From the NCBI GenBank assembly GCA_916613615.1, contig OU744732.1:30080673-30144672 (forward strand): a stretch of 64,000 bases of DNA. Reading direction: 5' to 3'. The position numbers were made by a program, and so were the translations under genes. The notes under the pieces were generated by a model. That model saw only the letters and a program-made list of their open reading frames with translations, was not told the origin of the DNA and searched no databases. The DNA is from Steromphala cineraria. Taxonomy: Eukaryota; Mollusca; Gastropoda; Trochida; Trochidae. This document shows positions 1 to 11,900 of the stretch, piece by piece; the stretch's first letter is position 1, and every line of letters starts with the position of its first letter.

Positions 1-641
1 ATGTCCCGTTGTCTAACTATATCGTCACCGGAAGCTGCCAGTATGCCGTCATCAACATACGATCCAACCCGTAGGCCAAGAGAATGTAAATATCCGGTCA
101 CTGTCTTAGTTACCTTGTGGAAGTAATATGGACTAACATTCAATCCGAACGGTAGTACCGTCCACATATAGTACTGACCCCTATGACATAAACCTAGGTA
201 AGTATGAAAGTCTCTATGTATAGGGACGTGATGGAAACCGCTCTTCAGGTCCCAGGTAACCATGTAATCACCTGCTTGTACCACCTCGCTTAAAGAGGTA
301 ACATCCTCATATCTGAATTTAGGAACCCTAATGCATCTATTCAACACCCTAAAATCTGTAATTAGCCTAAGCTTATGCCCTTTCTTATTGACACATCCGA
401 TAGGAGAAATGCATGTTGGTACAAAACTAACTTTTCTTAATGCACCAGATTTAAGCAAGTCTGCAATCTCACCGTCAACGAAAGTTTGTTGAATGTCTGT
501 AAGTTTGTTATTGTCCAAACAAAATGTTAATGGAACATCATCAAAATCTAATTTAACACCATGTTCAATAACTGACAGAATAAAGTCACTCGCATGAATC
601 TCCGCCCATGCATCTCGTCGAGCCGTCAATGAAGCGGCCAT
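1..641 (-). CDS. DIRS-like retrotransposon reverse transcriptase, N-terminal part (runs off window)
   Basis: Reading right to left from the ATG at 641, the frame stays open to position 1 (about 213 codons). It holds reverse-transcriptase landmarks in order: a fingers segment with LRLITDFRVLN, a catalytic palm block WDLKSGFHHVPI (first Asp), the block LPFGLNVSPYYF, and the catalytic SYVDDGIL. The 'DLKSGxHHVxI...LPFGL' layout is typical of DIRS/YR-type elements in invertebrates; the RNase H and tyrosine recombinase expected after it would lie left of position 1. The frame is the same as that of the gag-like ORF and is separated from it by one TAA and nine sense codons. No frameshift or stop is present, so the copy may be young. 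A Ty3-like origin is less likely from the motif spelling but cannot be excluded without the recombinase or integrase. Confidence 0.85.
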   Translation of the reverse strand, partial: MAASLTARRDAWAEIHASDFILSVIEHGVKLDFDDVPLTFCLDNNKLTDIQQTFVDGEIADLLKSGALRKVSFVPTCISPIGCVNKKGHKLRLITDFRVLNRCIRVPKFRYEDVTSLSEVVQAGDYMVTWDLKSGFHHVPIHRDFHTYLGLCHRGQYYMWTVLPFGLNVSPYYFHKVTKTVTGYLHSLGLRVGSYVDDGILAASGDDIVRQRD

Positions 642-668
642 AAAATCTCTACATCGATCGATGCAGGT

Positions 669-1520
669 TTAAATGTCTTCCACGTTTCTCCCACTCTCTG
701 GACGACTGAAGTTTCCGCCGGAATTACTTGGCGTTGGGTTCTGTCTTTGCTGAAATCTACCTCGGCCACCACCAAAGTGTCCCTGGTAGCCATTAAATCC
801 CGAGCTTGCTCTGTTGCCTTGGTAACCCTGGAAAGTACGACCACGTGGGCGTTGATCACTTCTTCCACGTACGGATACGGATGATAATGTTGCTGCTGTC
901 TGCATGTTATCTATCACGGACTGATTGTATGATGTAGCGTTACCCTGCAAGGAGCGAAATATTCTAGCAGTGTCATTGTCAAAATTATTCTTGTCGAAAA
1001 CGTTAGCTTGTTCCTCTTGTAGGAAGGCTATTTCAGCCTGTAACACAGCACTTAGCTCTCCTAGTCCTTCACGCAGTTGTTCCGGGACGTTTTCCAACGA
1101 CCACACAACCTTCAGAGCAGTCTCTGTATAACGTGCACATCTATTTATCAGTGAAGCATTAGATTGAAGATCACGTCGGGTAGTTTTAGTCTCAGGGACT
1201 ATCACATTACTTGGCAACTTGTGCTTACTGTAAGCGTCTCTTACTTGACGATATCTACTTTGTAGCTCGAAGCTAGTAGGACAATCACTGAACTCGGTGG
1301 TACCAGATGTAGGACCGAGTGGAGCTCCCTGGCTCGTATCTGCTGTACCAGCTGTATCTAATGGTCCACTGACCTTATCATCATCATGTCCGCCATTTTG
1401 TCGGCTTTTCAACTGTTTATCAATGTCACTTATTTTCTCCTCAATATTATCTTTAAATGACTTAAAACAACCTGAAAGTCTGCTAATCTCTTCCGAGAGC
1501 CTCTGAAAGTCTTCTGACAT
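669..1520 (-). CDS. Gag-like ORF1 of the DIRS-like retrotransposon
   Basis: This 283-codon ORF starts at the ATG at 1520 and ends in TAA at 669. The N-terminus (residues ~1-45) is charged and helical, probably coiled coil (SEEISRLSGCFKSFKDNIEEKI). A central helical region (~90-205) has the flavour of a capsid. The C-terminal ~60 residues are Gly/Arg/Gln-rich (RGRSDQRPRGRTF, FGGGRGRFQQRQ), an RGG-like nucleic-acid-binding tail in place of a CCHC knuckle. It lies directly upstream of, and in frame with, the reverse transcriptase, as expected for a structural ORF1. Assignment rests on position and composition; I recognise no named domain. Confidence 0.7.
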   Translation of the reverse strand: MSEDFQRLSEEISRLSGCFKSFKDNIEEKISDIDKQLKSRQNGGHDDDKVSGPLDTAGTADTSQGAPLGPTSGTTEFSDCPTSFELQSRYRQVRDAYSKHKLPSNVIVPETKTTRRDLQSNASLINRCARYTETALKVVWSLENVPEQLREGLGELSAVLQAEIAFLQEEQANVFDKNNFDNDTARIFRSLQGNATSYNQSVIDNMQTAATLSSVSVRGRSDQRPRGRTFQGYQGNRASSGFNGYQGHFGGGRGRFQQRQNPTPSNSGGNFSRPESGRNVEDI

Positions 1521-1630
1521 GTTCCAACTTTAGGTAACTGCTTTAAAATTTTCACTTTGAGTGTTTTTTTCCGACAGCGTTGACGCTGTGTTCTGCCGGC
1601 GAGAGCACACCTGGCAAGAATGATAACTCT

Positions 1631-1652
1631 GGAAGTAACAACCGTTACTTCC
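1631..1652. repeat. Perfect 9-bp inverted repeat upstream of the DIRS-like ORF1
   Basis: GGAAGTAAC and GTTACTTCC flank a 4-base AACC loop. A further GTTACTTCC lies just to the right (about 1670-1678). It sits ~110 bp upstream of the gag start, where a DIRS element would carry its terminal repeat, so it may belong to the element's left end. The element edge itself is not resolved. Confidence 0.5.
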
Positions 1653-2804
1653 AGTATAAACCTAACGGAGTTACTTCCCTTGATTGGAATTGTGACTACA
1701 GTATCAAGGCTTTTTGGGTCTGGAGAAAATGATGAAATAGGCTTTTAGGGCTCACAAGGTCACCAAATCCATATATTATAATCCTTATCAGCTAAGGGGT
1801 CTATTCAATACTTTCAACTTTCTAGAACTTGTGGGTCCGGAGAAAAAGTTTAAAAAGGTTTTAAGGTAGTGGCACTTGGATCCCTTTAAAGAGACACAGA
1901 GTATGTTGATAGGATCACATATGTAAAATTTTGAAATCGATGTTATTACGTCGGGAACCACTAACTGTTACTGAAAGTAACAAGCTAAAGGTCAATCAGT
2001 ACATTAGAGCGAAAATACAATCGAAAACCGGACAATGTGGCTCGGGTGGCGCTCGCAAATTCGCCAAACGTAATTTTGAAACCTTGTCATAAGCTGACAG
2101 GAAGATATATTCGATTCGATAGTGTTTATTAGGTATTTTAATTAATAGGTAGATTAATTGGATGCATAATTTCGTATTAAACGTATTTGAGATGTTTTCT
2201 AATTTTTCCATAAAATCAAGCATTTTAGAGATATTATGCATAAATGGATATATTTGCAAGTCCAGTGATGAGATATGAACTTCAATCAGCATATTAGATA
2301 TTTTGTAGCTCATCAAAACCAAATAAAATTTGAAGAAAGATACTCTGTGTCACTTTAAGGGATCACAAGATCGTCAAATCAATCAAATAGAATCCCTATT
2401 AGCTAAGGAGTCTGTACACAATATTTCTGATTTCTTGAGTTGGTAGTTCTGCACAAGAAAATGAAAAAATAAAATCTATTAAGATTATGAAATATCAAAA
2501 GCACCAAATTATTCAAAAGCAGCTAAAGACAAATTCAGTTAAAGATGTTAGAAATATTCAAAAATGAAGTCAAACCCCGATTCACCTTTCCATATCCATA
2601 ACCATATGATTCTACTACAAAATTCCACGACTTATGTGATCTGGTATTGGTGATAATCATGTCATTGAATTGATGACATCACAACACCTTGCTGATAGCT
2701 CTGTATTGAGCAATCGGTGCATTTTTAAGCATTGAACGTAATTGTAGATGCTGCCATATAGCACAACCTCAGAGTAGACTCTCCTTATATTGTATAGGAC
2801 TCAC
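1653..2804. other. Non-coding stretch with two diverged copies of a dispersed repeat
   Basis: Similar blocks occur at about 1711-1930 and 2330-2480: a 'cacaaggtcacc / cacaagatcgtc' segment, then 'ccttatcagctaagg / ccctattagctaagg', then a 'ggtctattca / gtctgtacac' segment. The same family is seen near 19.05 kb, 36.7 kb and 51.1 kb. No coding exon is supported here. Confidence 0.45.
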
Positions 2805-2928
2805 CTGAAGGAGGTCGGTGGTATGATGGCCGTTGTCCTTGGAAACCGTTGATCTGAGAGTGTCTTTCTGGAATTCCTCGACTAGTGCTGGGTACAGCGG
2901 CAGCAACAGCAGCAGTCGGCGGGGCAGT
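2805..2928 (-). CDS. Tentative espin-like exon: Ala/Pro/Ser-rich linker
   Basis: A strong acceptor (CTGTTTCCTCTATCAG|ACTG) and donor (CTTCAG|GTGAGT) bound 124 bases, GC-rich against its flanks, which is good evidence of an exon. Two frames are open. The one beginning TAPPTAAVAAAVPSTSRG is preferred because its third positions vary naturally; the other begins LPRRLLLLLPLYPALVEE. The gene assignment rests on strand and position. Confidence 0.55.
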
Positions 2929-5900
2929 CTGATAGAGGAAACAGGTTGACATAAACGTAGAGTTTGATGACATGTATTGTGGTTATACCAATTTTTGCTT
3001 GAAATTATTCCTCAACCTGCAGATAAAAGACTTATTTTTCAAATCCACAAGTCCCTGACCTTACAGTTAGAGTCTTATAGGACATCTTAGAGAGTGACCT
3101 AATTTTTGGCCTCTGTCCAGCCAGCACTAGAAAGGGTTCCTGTTTTTTTTTAAGATAAAAGAAATCATGCATGTTGTAAGGTTAATACAGTACATTATTG
3201 CTCGTTTTGTACTGCAGATATTCTGTTATGATTAAACCCAATGAGTGATAGGAACACAATCTTAAGAGTGTCACATTGAACTACGGGTAATACAAGTAGG
3301 GCTTACACGGGTACTCGAGCCCTCGAGCCGAGTAGGGTCTAGCTAATATCTAATAACAGTACTCATAAGACAGGAAGTTGATGGCAGTAATGTTGTTCTT
3401 GGGGTGAAGTTCGCCGTCTGCTTCCACCATTGGGTGATGTTGTCAATGTAGGGCCTAATTGCCTTAATTATATTTCGTAGCAGTAATGTATGTGTACGCC
3501 ACCATCTGCTATCTTTATAGAGACTAGCTTCAACTTATCGGTGTTATGTCAGCATCCTATCTTTGGCTCCTCTGTGACTATCATTTTAGACTACTATATA
3601 TATACTGTGATGATGTTTGAACAATTTCAAATATTGTTAAATAATTGAGATTAAATATTGTTGGAGAAGTAGTGTTGTGCTCACCATGGTACAATTGAAC
3701 CAAATAATACAATCATTCATTAGTGAGACGAAGAGATTCTTGTAATATATCAATTTTATTTTTGTAGTTCAAAAGTCCTGTCTTCATGTTCATGATCTGT
3801 CATCTTTGTGAAACATTGTAACTCATCCATGTACATTCCGACGAGAAGGTATTCTAAGTTGGAGAACTTGTTCCTAATCCTTTTCGTCATGAATAAAATA
3901 AGTTGAAATCGATCAACTAATTTCTAGCTTCACTAATTTTGGTCTATTATTTTCACTGAACTTTTGTAAAGAAAAGGCTTAAATCCAATTAGCTGCAGTA
4001 GAATTGACAAACATTTTTCACTTTAATACTTATAAGCAAAGGTAGTTCAAGGTGTGATTTAGATTCTTTCACTGCATTCATGTCACCAAGCCGTTAGGAG
4101 AATTGGGTTATCTTTGTACCCTTACAGGAAGAGGAAGTGGAAGAGGAAGAGGAAGTGGAAGAAGGTGTAGGAGAGTGTATCCCCAGCATGGGTTAACATC
4201 AACATGACTAAGATAGTAGTGGAAGATCATTCCTATTGAACCTTCTTGAGGGACCAATTAACTCTTTCATCCCTATGAGGTGGAATCAGGCTGATAAATG
4301 TATATATGTGTCTTGTTACACAGGGTTTAAGGGTTAAAAGTAAGAGAAACACTGCTGAAGAGATAACCTAATCAATCAACTTGTAGAGGTCAAATCATCT
4401 CAAGAAAAGTACACCATGAAAATGTCATATATACCTGGTATTTGTTAACTTTTCCTGCCGGACTTAACTTGATAGTAATGAGGGTATTGAAATAGACCAC
4501 ATATCCACATTGAATGCATGCTAAAGGCACATAGCTTGCATTATCATCCTGGTCTAACCCAAGCAGCTAATTACAACCCTTGAATGTCACCTCCAACACC
4601 AGGTGCCCATCTTGTACAGCTAGGTGAACAAGGCACAAATTGAATCAAGTCACTTGCTTTAGGAAATTACACAAGTACGGAACTCTCACAGTAAGAAAAT
4701 AAAAACTTGATGGGAAGTTTCAGCCCATGATCTTTACGGCTGTATAATCTTGGCCGGAGGTTGGACCGATTTGGTCTGATTGGCGCCGGCAGTGGAGGTA
4801 CCAAAGTGTTTGAATTTGGTGGCTCAAGGTGAGTCTCTACCTCAATGACGCTAGTGAAACTAGCGCAGGAAGGTGCCGGCTTAATTCCGGTAGACATCTT
4901 GGACATCCTGTCTTGCTTTTATCTTCTCACAGTACATACCGCTACGTGAGAATTGATGAGAGCAGCACACTCAGGATGGTTCTAGTTCTAGTTCTGCTGC
5001 TGTCAGACCCTTGTTGCGAAACTGTAAAGCAACTTTCTTCCACAATAACTAAGGTCTTATCAATTGTTTTATGAGGGTTTTTTAAGGGCATGAAAGTGTA
5101 AAATGAATTCAGTACATACCGCTACGTGAGAGTTGATGAGAGCAGCACACTCAGGATGGTTACACTTGTCGGCTAGTTCTGCTGCCGTCAGACCCTTGTT
5201 GTCCGTGATACTGCGGTCACATCCATTCTTCAGCAGGACACTTATACACTGCAAGAGAAGGTCAAATTATATTTGGTGTACAGAATGATGGGAGATTCTT
5301 GTAAATTGATAACAAAGCCAACACTATCTGGACTTGGCTAAAGATGCCCTCTTCATTTGTGTAAAGACTTATGAAAATTGAATTAGATTCTTGTAAATAC
5401 ATTAACAAAGGCCATATTCTCTGGTATTTGCCAAAGTTGCATTTGTCCTCGTTATCTCAATTATTGTGAAAAGACTGATGAAAAGTGATATAGATTCTTG
5501 TAAATACATTAACAAAGAACATATTCTCTGGTAGTGGCCAAAGTTGTCCTTTTTTTTCAAATATTGAGTAAGGAGTGATGGTAATTAAAACAGATTCTAG
5601 TCAATTCAAGTCATGACACAAGTTAATGGTGGAACATGGAATCTGAATACTTCCATATAATGCGTTGAGCATATACTTGAAGGCTTCATAAAATACCTGC
5701 AGGTTTTCAAGCATATTTCTAAATAACTTCTTTGAGAGGCATTTTAGAAGTTGGGATGACAATAATGCTGAGGAATATATGGATGACAACTTCTTTGTTC
5801 ATTGTATGCGACGTTTCGACACAGATTCTTGTGTCGTTCTCCTCTGCTTGAGAACGACACAAGAATCTGTGTCAAAACGTCGCATACTATGAACAAAGAA

Positions 5901-8900
5901 GTTGTCATTCATATATTCCTCAGCATTATTATTTCTAAATAGCTACCAAAACATTAAAACTTCTTAAAACAAATGGCAATGGGGAAGCACATTGCATTTT
6001 TTCATCAGGATCATCAGAACAATTGCCTAGAATTTAGATGTCTTTGGATAATCATCTTAACATACACATAAAAGATACTCGTAAATGATGGTCTGGTTAA
6101 ATATCTACCATATCAAGCATCATATTCCTAACTTAATTTGTGCAGTTTATTAGATATGAGTTTTTTAAATAGAGAACGATTGCCTAGAAATTAGAAGTCT
6201 TCAGATCATCATCCAGAGATACACATCAAACATATTGGTCAAAGACGGAGGGTTGAATATCAATCATATAAAGCATCATATTCCAGATTTAATTTGTGCA
6301 ATACATTAGCAGTGTATAAAATAGATTGGAAACTTAGCCTGTCCTGAAAATTGATTGGTCAATTCCTAAGGGGAAAATAAAGAAAAACATTGTTACCAGT
6401 CCTGACCAAAAAGTAACCAGTCCTTGCAAAAAGTAGCCAGTCAAGGACTGGAGGAAGGGCTATATTTTAAACACTGACATTAGATATGGGAATTACATAT
6501 GCGATCCAATAACAGTATGCGGTGTTGTTCCTAGGTAAGGGGGTCATTTTGGCCTTTTTTTTAGCAGATGGGACCACTTCCAATGGTGAAAGTATCTCAA
6601 AATTTTAAAGGACACCAAGCATTAAAAGTGGGCATATTTCACCTTCTAGCAACAACACTGCAATGTCATTCACCCATCATGTGATATTTCTTCACTGTGT
6701 GTTACACTAACAAGGCTAGTATATACCAGTACACTGGTGTCAGATTAAACCATGCTTCAACTAACACTCGGGCCAGGTGATGTCTATATCACATAGAGAA
6801 CATTGTTAATCTCTAGACTATCTCCCTGTCTCTTTAAAGTAACATTGATAATTTGAAGGGCATTTTCTTATTGACAGAAAAATGTCCCTGTCTCTTAAAT
6901 GTAACATTGATAACCTGAAGAGCATGTTCTTCTTAGCAGAAATTTTTTTCAATGATCACATCAATGTCTTATATGGAAACAAGTCATTTTTTGTGTGTGT
7001 GCATTAAACCAGAGTCATGGTGATACACAAAATAGCATGAGTTTCATAAATGAAGAATAGACATGTAAATTTCTGGTAAAATCTGCAGAACTATTATTAT
7101 TACAATAACATATGGATGGAACTTCCTTGTTCATGGTATGTAACGTTTAGACACAGATTTTTGTATTGTTCTCAAGCTCGCTATATATATATATACATAT
7201 ATTCCTCTATCATATTTCCAACTTCTAAAATGCCTCTCAAAGAAATTATTACATTTAAATTCATCAGGCAAATTCCCTCTTGTGATGTAAGAACCCAGTA
7301 CAATGACATCACAATCAGTTGTTGTTGGATGTCAACACCATAACAACAACACAAGAAAAGACATCGCTTGTCAGTGAAGCAACTCCTTAATAAGGATAAC
7401 CACAATTAGGACAGGTTTCAACTGTGTTAGTGGCATTTTAGAAGTTGGTAGTATCAGGAAGACAAAAGGAATTCTATGGATGAGTGAGTAAGTGAGTTAT
7501 TGTTTTACGACGCTTGGGCAATATTTCAGCCATTAGCAGCGTTCAATGGATGAAAAACTTCTTTATTTTCACAGCAGCGACAGATTGCCTGCATTTGAAA
7601 TACATAAAAAGAATCTTTCACCCAATATCGAAAAAATGTATCAATATTAGCAGTTACAAAATTACATTGATGGGTCTCATATGACATCAATGTGGTCTCA
7701 TTAATGATATCATTATCACACTTATCAGCAAATTACCCTAATAGGGTGACAAAAACTCTACAAAGTATCTATTAACCATTGGATGTAAGAGATTGGTACA
7801 TAAATGGTTTTACAATGAAGCAATTAGTATATTGAAAAGTAAACAACTAGACACCGATTTGTCTTATAGAAAAAAGTTGTATTATATACATGTAAACAGT
7901 AGTACATAAAAACCTCAGAGATCAATGCTATAAATTTCTAACTTTGTAAACATATTTCCAAATTTAATTTTTTTATTTTACAATATTCTGACAATTCACA
8001 CTTTGCAAATATGATTCAAAACCTAACAAATATTCTGACAATTCACACTTTGCAAACATATTGGTAACCTAACAAATACTCTGACGATTCACATTTTAAA
8101 AATATGATTCTAAACCTAACAAATACTCAGACATTTCACACTTTCCAGATATGATTCTAAACCTAACAAATACTCTGACGATTCACATTTTCAAAATATG
8201 ATTCTAAACCTAACAAATACTCTGACAATTCACACTTTCCAAATATGATTCTAAACCTAACAAATACTCTCACAATTCACACTTTGCAAACATGATTCTT
8301 ATCCTAACAAATACTCTGACATTTCACACTCTGTGAACATTATATATATAATAAATTTTAAACTTAACACATATTCTGACAATTCTCACTTTGCTTATAT
8401 GATTCTAAACCTAACAAATACAATGATAATTCACACTGCATGAACATAATTCAAAGCCTAATACTCAGATTTGTGAAAAAAACAAAACAGGTTTCAAAAT
8501 TTTTTTCCATGACTTAATTAATCATGCATCGGTACCTTTGACAGATCACTCATAGAAACTGTGCTAAAGATCCTAAATTTGATATCGATATTGCTCTTCT
8601 AAATTTAGAATGCATAAAAAGAGTTAAAAAAATAGGCAGAAACATCTGCGACCAGTATGATAACAGGTATCTTCACAGTACTTCACGGAATGTGCAGTGA
8701 GATACAAGGTCCAAAAGCCCATATAGATAATACTCATACCAATTTAGATTGTAGGTAAGCTCCTCTAATACATGTACATATGACTTGCATAAGTATAACA
8801 AACAGAATGTGTGCCAAAGATACCATAAAACTTATACGGATAATGCTTTTCCTAATTTAGATTGAAGGAAAGCTCAAATTAAACATAGGAACATGACATA

Positions 8901-11900
8901 AGACCCTATAGCCAATATGGGTAATGCTCTCCTAAATTTAGAATGAAGGAAAGCTTGCGATACCTATGTACAGCCTGTTAAAGTTAACTAGACTAATATT
9001 CAGTCTGTGAAAAATAATTCTATAAAAATATTCATTTATGATAGAAAATGAGCCTCTTACAAATGACTATTTCATTAGTTCACTTCAGATTCTTTTCGAG
9101 AAGTTACGTTAAGGACAAAATACTATGAACTAAGTGTAGATGATAGACTAGATGTTTACCTATGTTGGATAATGAAAAACAATTCTATAAAAAGATTATT
9201 TTATTCATAACAGAAAATGAGCCTCTGACAAAGGACTATTTCAGGAGTTAACTTAAGATCAAGTTGACCTTTTGAGAGGTTCTATTAGTACAAAATATTA
9301 TAAACTATGTCTGAGAGGTGACTAAAAGTTTACCTGTGTTGGATAATTCTATTCCAATCTTTTCAGTATGTCCTTACCTGCTCCAGACAGGTGAGCAGTG
9401 CTGACACAGTTACAGGTACATTCACTCAGGTGTGACAATCGGTCTACCGTGAGATCAATCAGCAAAATGGGCTCCAATTATGTCATCTTACATGGGTTTA
9501 AAATGGGGACCATATCAAAATGTTTAAAATATTTTTTCTTGGCAAAATATTCAATTGTGAAACAATGTATTTGATCTAAAATGTGATTTTAAGAACGCTG
9601 ATTAATTGGACATTTTAAAACATTTTTGTGGTTAACAATATCAAAATTTCAATGAATGTTTTCCATTACAAAAAATAAGTTTGGACAAATATTTTTAGAC
9701 AATTGAAATCATTGAAAACCAAGGTTGTAGTTTATTATACCGGTAAGTTGATCAAAGTGTTTTATTGAAAATTTCAAACGAATATAAGACTGTGCAGAAT
9801 GGCAATCACCAACCAAACAACATTTTACATTCCTGACATCACCTTATATTCCCCCCCCCAAAACGTGCTACAGCCCCTTTAAAGTAGATAATTTGTAACA
9901 TTTAAATAATCAATTTAATAAGACTGGCAATCAATCATCTCTACTTAAGAAAAGGAATAGAATATCTTGAGACGAGCCCCAAACTTGGACTGATGAACTG
10001 TGTTATGCGACCTGTTCAATTTGCCCCAAGGTGCAATTTAATGGTGATAAACAACAATAGATCACTGTTAGGATAGTTAGGTAGGTAGGTAAGAGGGGAT
10101 ATTGTGAGGAGGGGATACAGAACTTGGGGGAGGGACCAACTAATGGAGAGGGGCAATGTAATATGAACAATGCAGAGGAATACAGGGGTCGAAATTAGTC
10201 CAATTGGGGTACTAGCCATCCGGACTAGTGCATTCCTGAGAACACCAGCCCAAAGATATTCTGACTAGCCAAATATACCGATATAATCATATTTTCTTCA
10301 AATTCAACTAGTCCTTCGGACTACCAGTCATTGCACTTTACTAGCCCAGCATCTTTTGCACTACAGCCATTGGCTACCGGGCTAGTGCTAATTTCGAACC
10401 CTGGAATATATGGATGACAACTTCCTTGTTCATTGTACGCGACGTTTCTACACAGATTCAGATTCAGCTTGCGAATGACACACGAATCTGTCAAAACGTC
10501 ACATACAATGAACAAAGAAGTTGTCATCCATATATTCCTCTGTCATTCCAACTTCTAAAATACCTCTCAAAACAGTAAATGTGATATCAGCTGCCAGCCA
10601 ATTGTTGCTTGTGGAAATTAAATTTAAGGGGGAATTCAAATCAATATATATATAATTTTTAAGTACAGGATCATAACAATTTTAACCCCATTGAAACTTG
10701 CTACTGTAGGTAACATTTTACTTAATTCATTTTGGACAAATTGATAAAGGAGTGTGAACACCCGTTCAAACACAGCAACAATAAGGAAGTAAAGCAATTC
10801 ATCGGTGCTTTGATAGTTAAAAATCTTGCTACGTCATTACAACGCATTATTGTTTAGTCTTATAATCAACCAATGTCAATTTGTAGATATTCTATCGATA
10901 CATATAGTTCCTCTTCAATAAATTAATTGTTAATTGTTAAAATTGTTAAAGTTACAGCCCTTTTTGTGATATTTTCTCTAGGGAGAGGGTAGGGGTTGAA
11001 AGAGAGGATGAAATAAGAGACTCGCTCAAGGGACATTCTGGAGGGGACACATTTTGAATTGAATAATTGTTAAGATGCAGCAATAAATTAAGGACTACTT
11101 AATACTGCCTTGAGCTATCATACTAATTGTTTATATTAATTAATCAAACTATGTCTTCAGTATACAAGGATTTCCAATCATAACATTAAGTAATAGAAAT
11201 TTGGCCACAATAAATCAGGGACTAAGGACAACTGGTGACATTGCCATGTAATATAGTCTGTCATTTTCAATTAATTTTGGTTTGTAAGTAATTAATCATA
11301 TAGCTATGGAATTCCCCTTAACAAAATATTAGGAACTTAGTCATTTTGTTTTTGATAATTTCTTAATTTCTTATAAGGGTAGATATCGTATCATATTCTT
11401 GAATATTTGCTTTATTGTCAAAATAAAATATCCTCTAAAATGGTCAATTAAATTTGTAAAAAGGTAGCTAAAATTATTCAAAAAAAGAAATTACCTTCCT
11501 TCCCTCCTCAAAATGGTTTGATCCCATATGTTGATAAGTTCCATTACTACAAAACTGTTGACATGCACCAGGCCATAAACAATGACCCCATTGTCTTTAA
11601 AGAATTTATTTTACAACATTTTTAGTCAACCATCACCGCATTCCTGAGCTGTTTATCAATATACTGCACAATGTGAAAACAAAGAAGAATACTTCATTAC
11701 CTGATTGTATCAATATAGGAGCAATATAAATATTTTGCTGCCATGACAACCGGTGCAATAAAATCATATTGGAGCCGTTAAGAAGCAATTGTTCTGTGTC
11801 AGAACACACAATAAGCTGTCATCATCGGGTCAAACCGTGACAACTTCCTGTTAGCAATTTACTGCTGATAAATCAATGAAAACTTAGTTGTCTGAAATGT

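Noticed and set aside
4129..4170. GGAAGA-rich tract as coding (Glu/Gly-rich)
   Set aside because: A low-complexity purine run with no supported frame on either strand; more likely a simple repeat.
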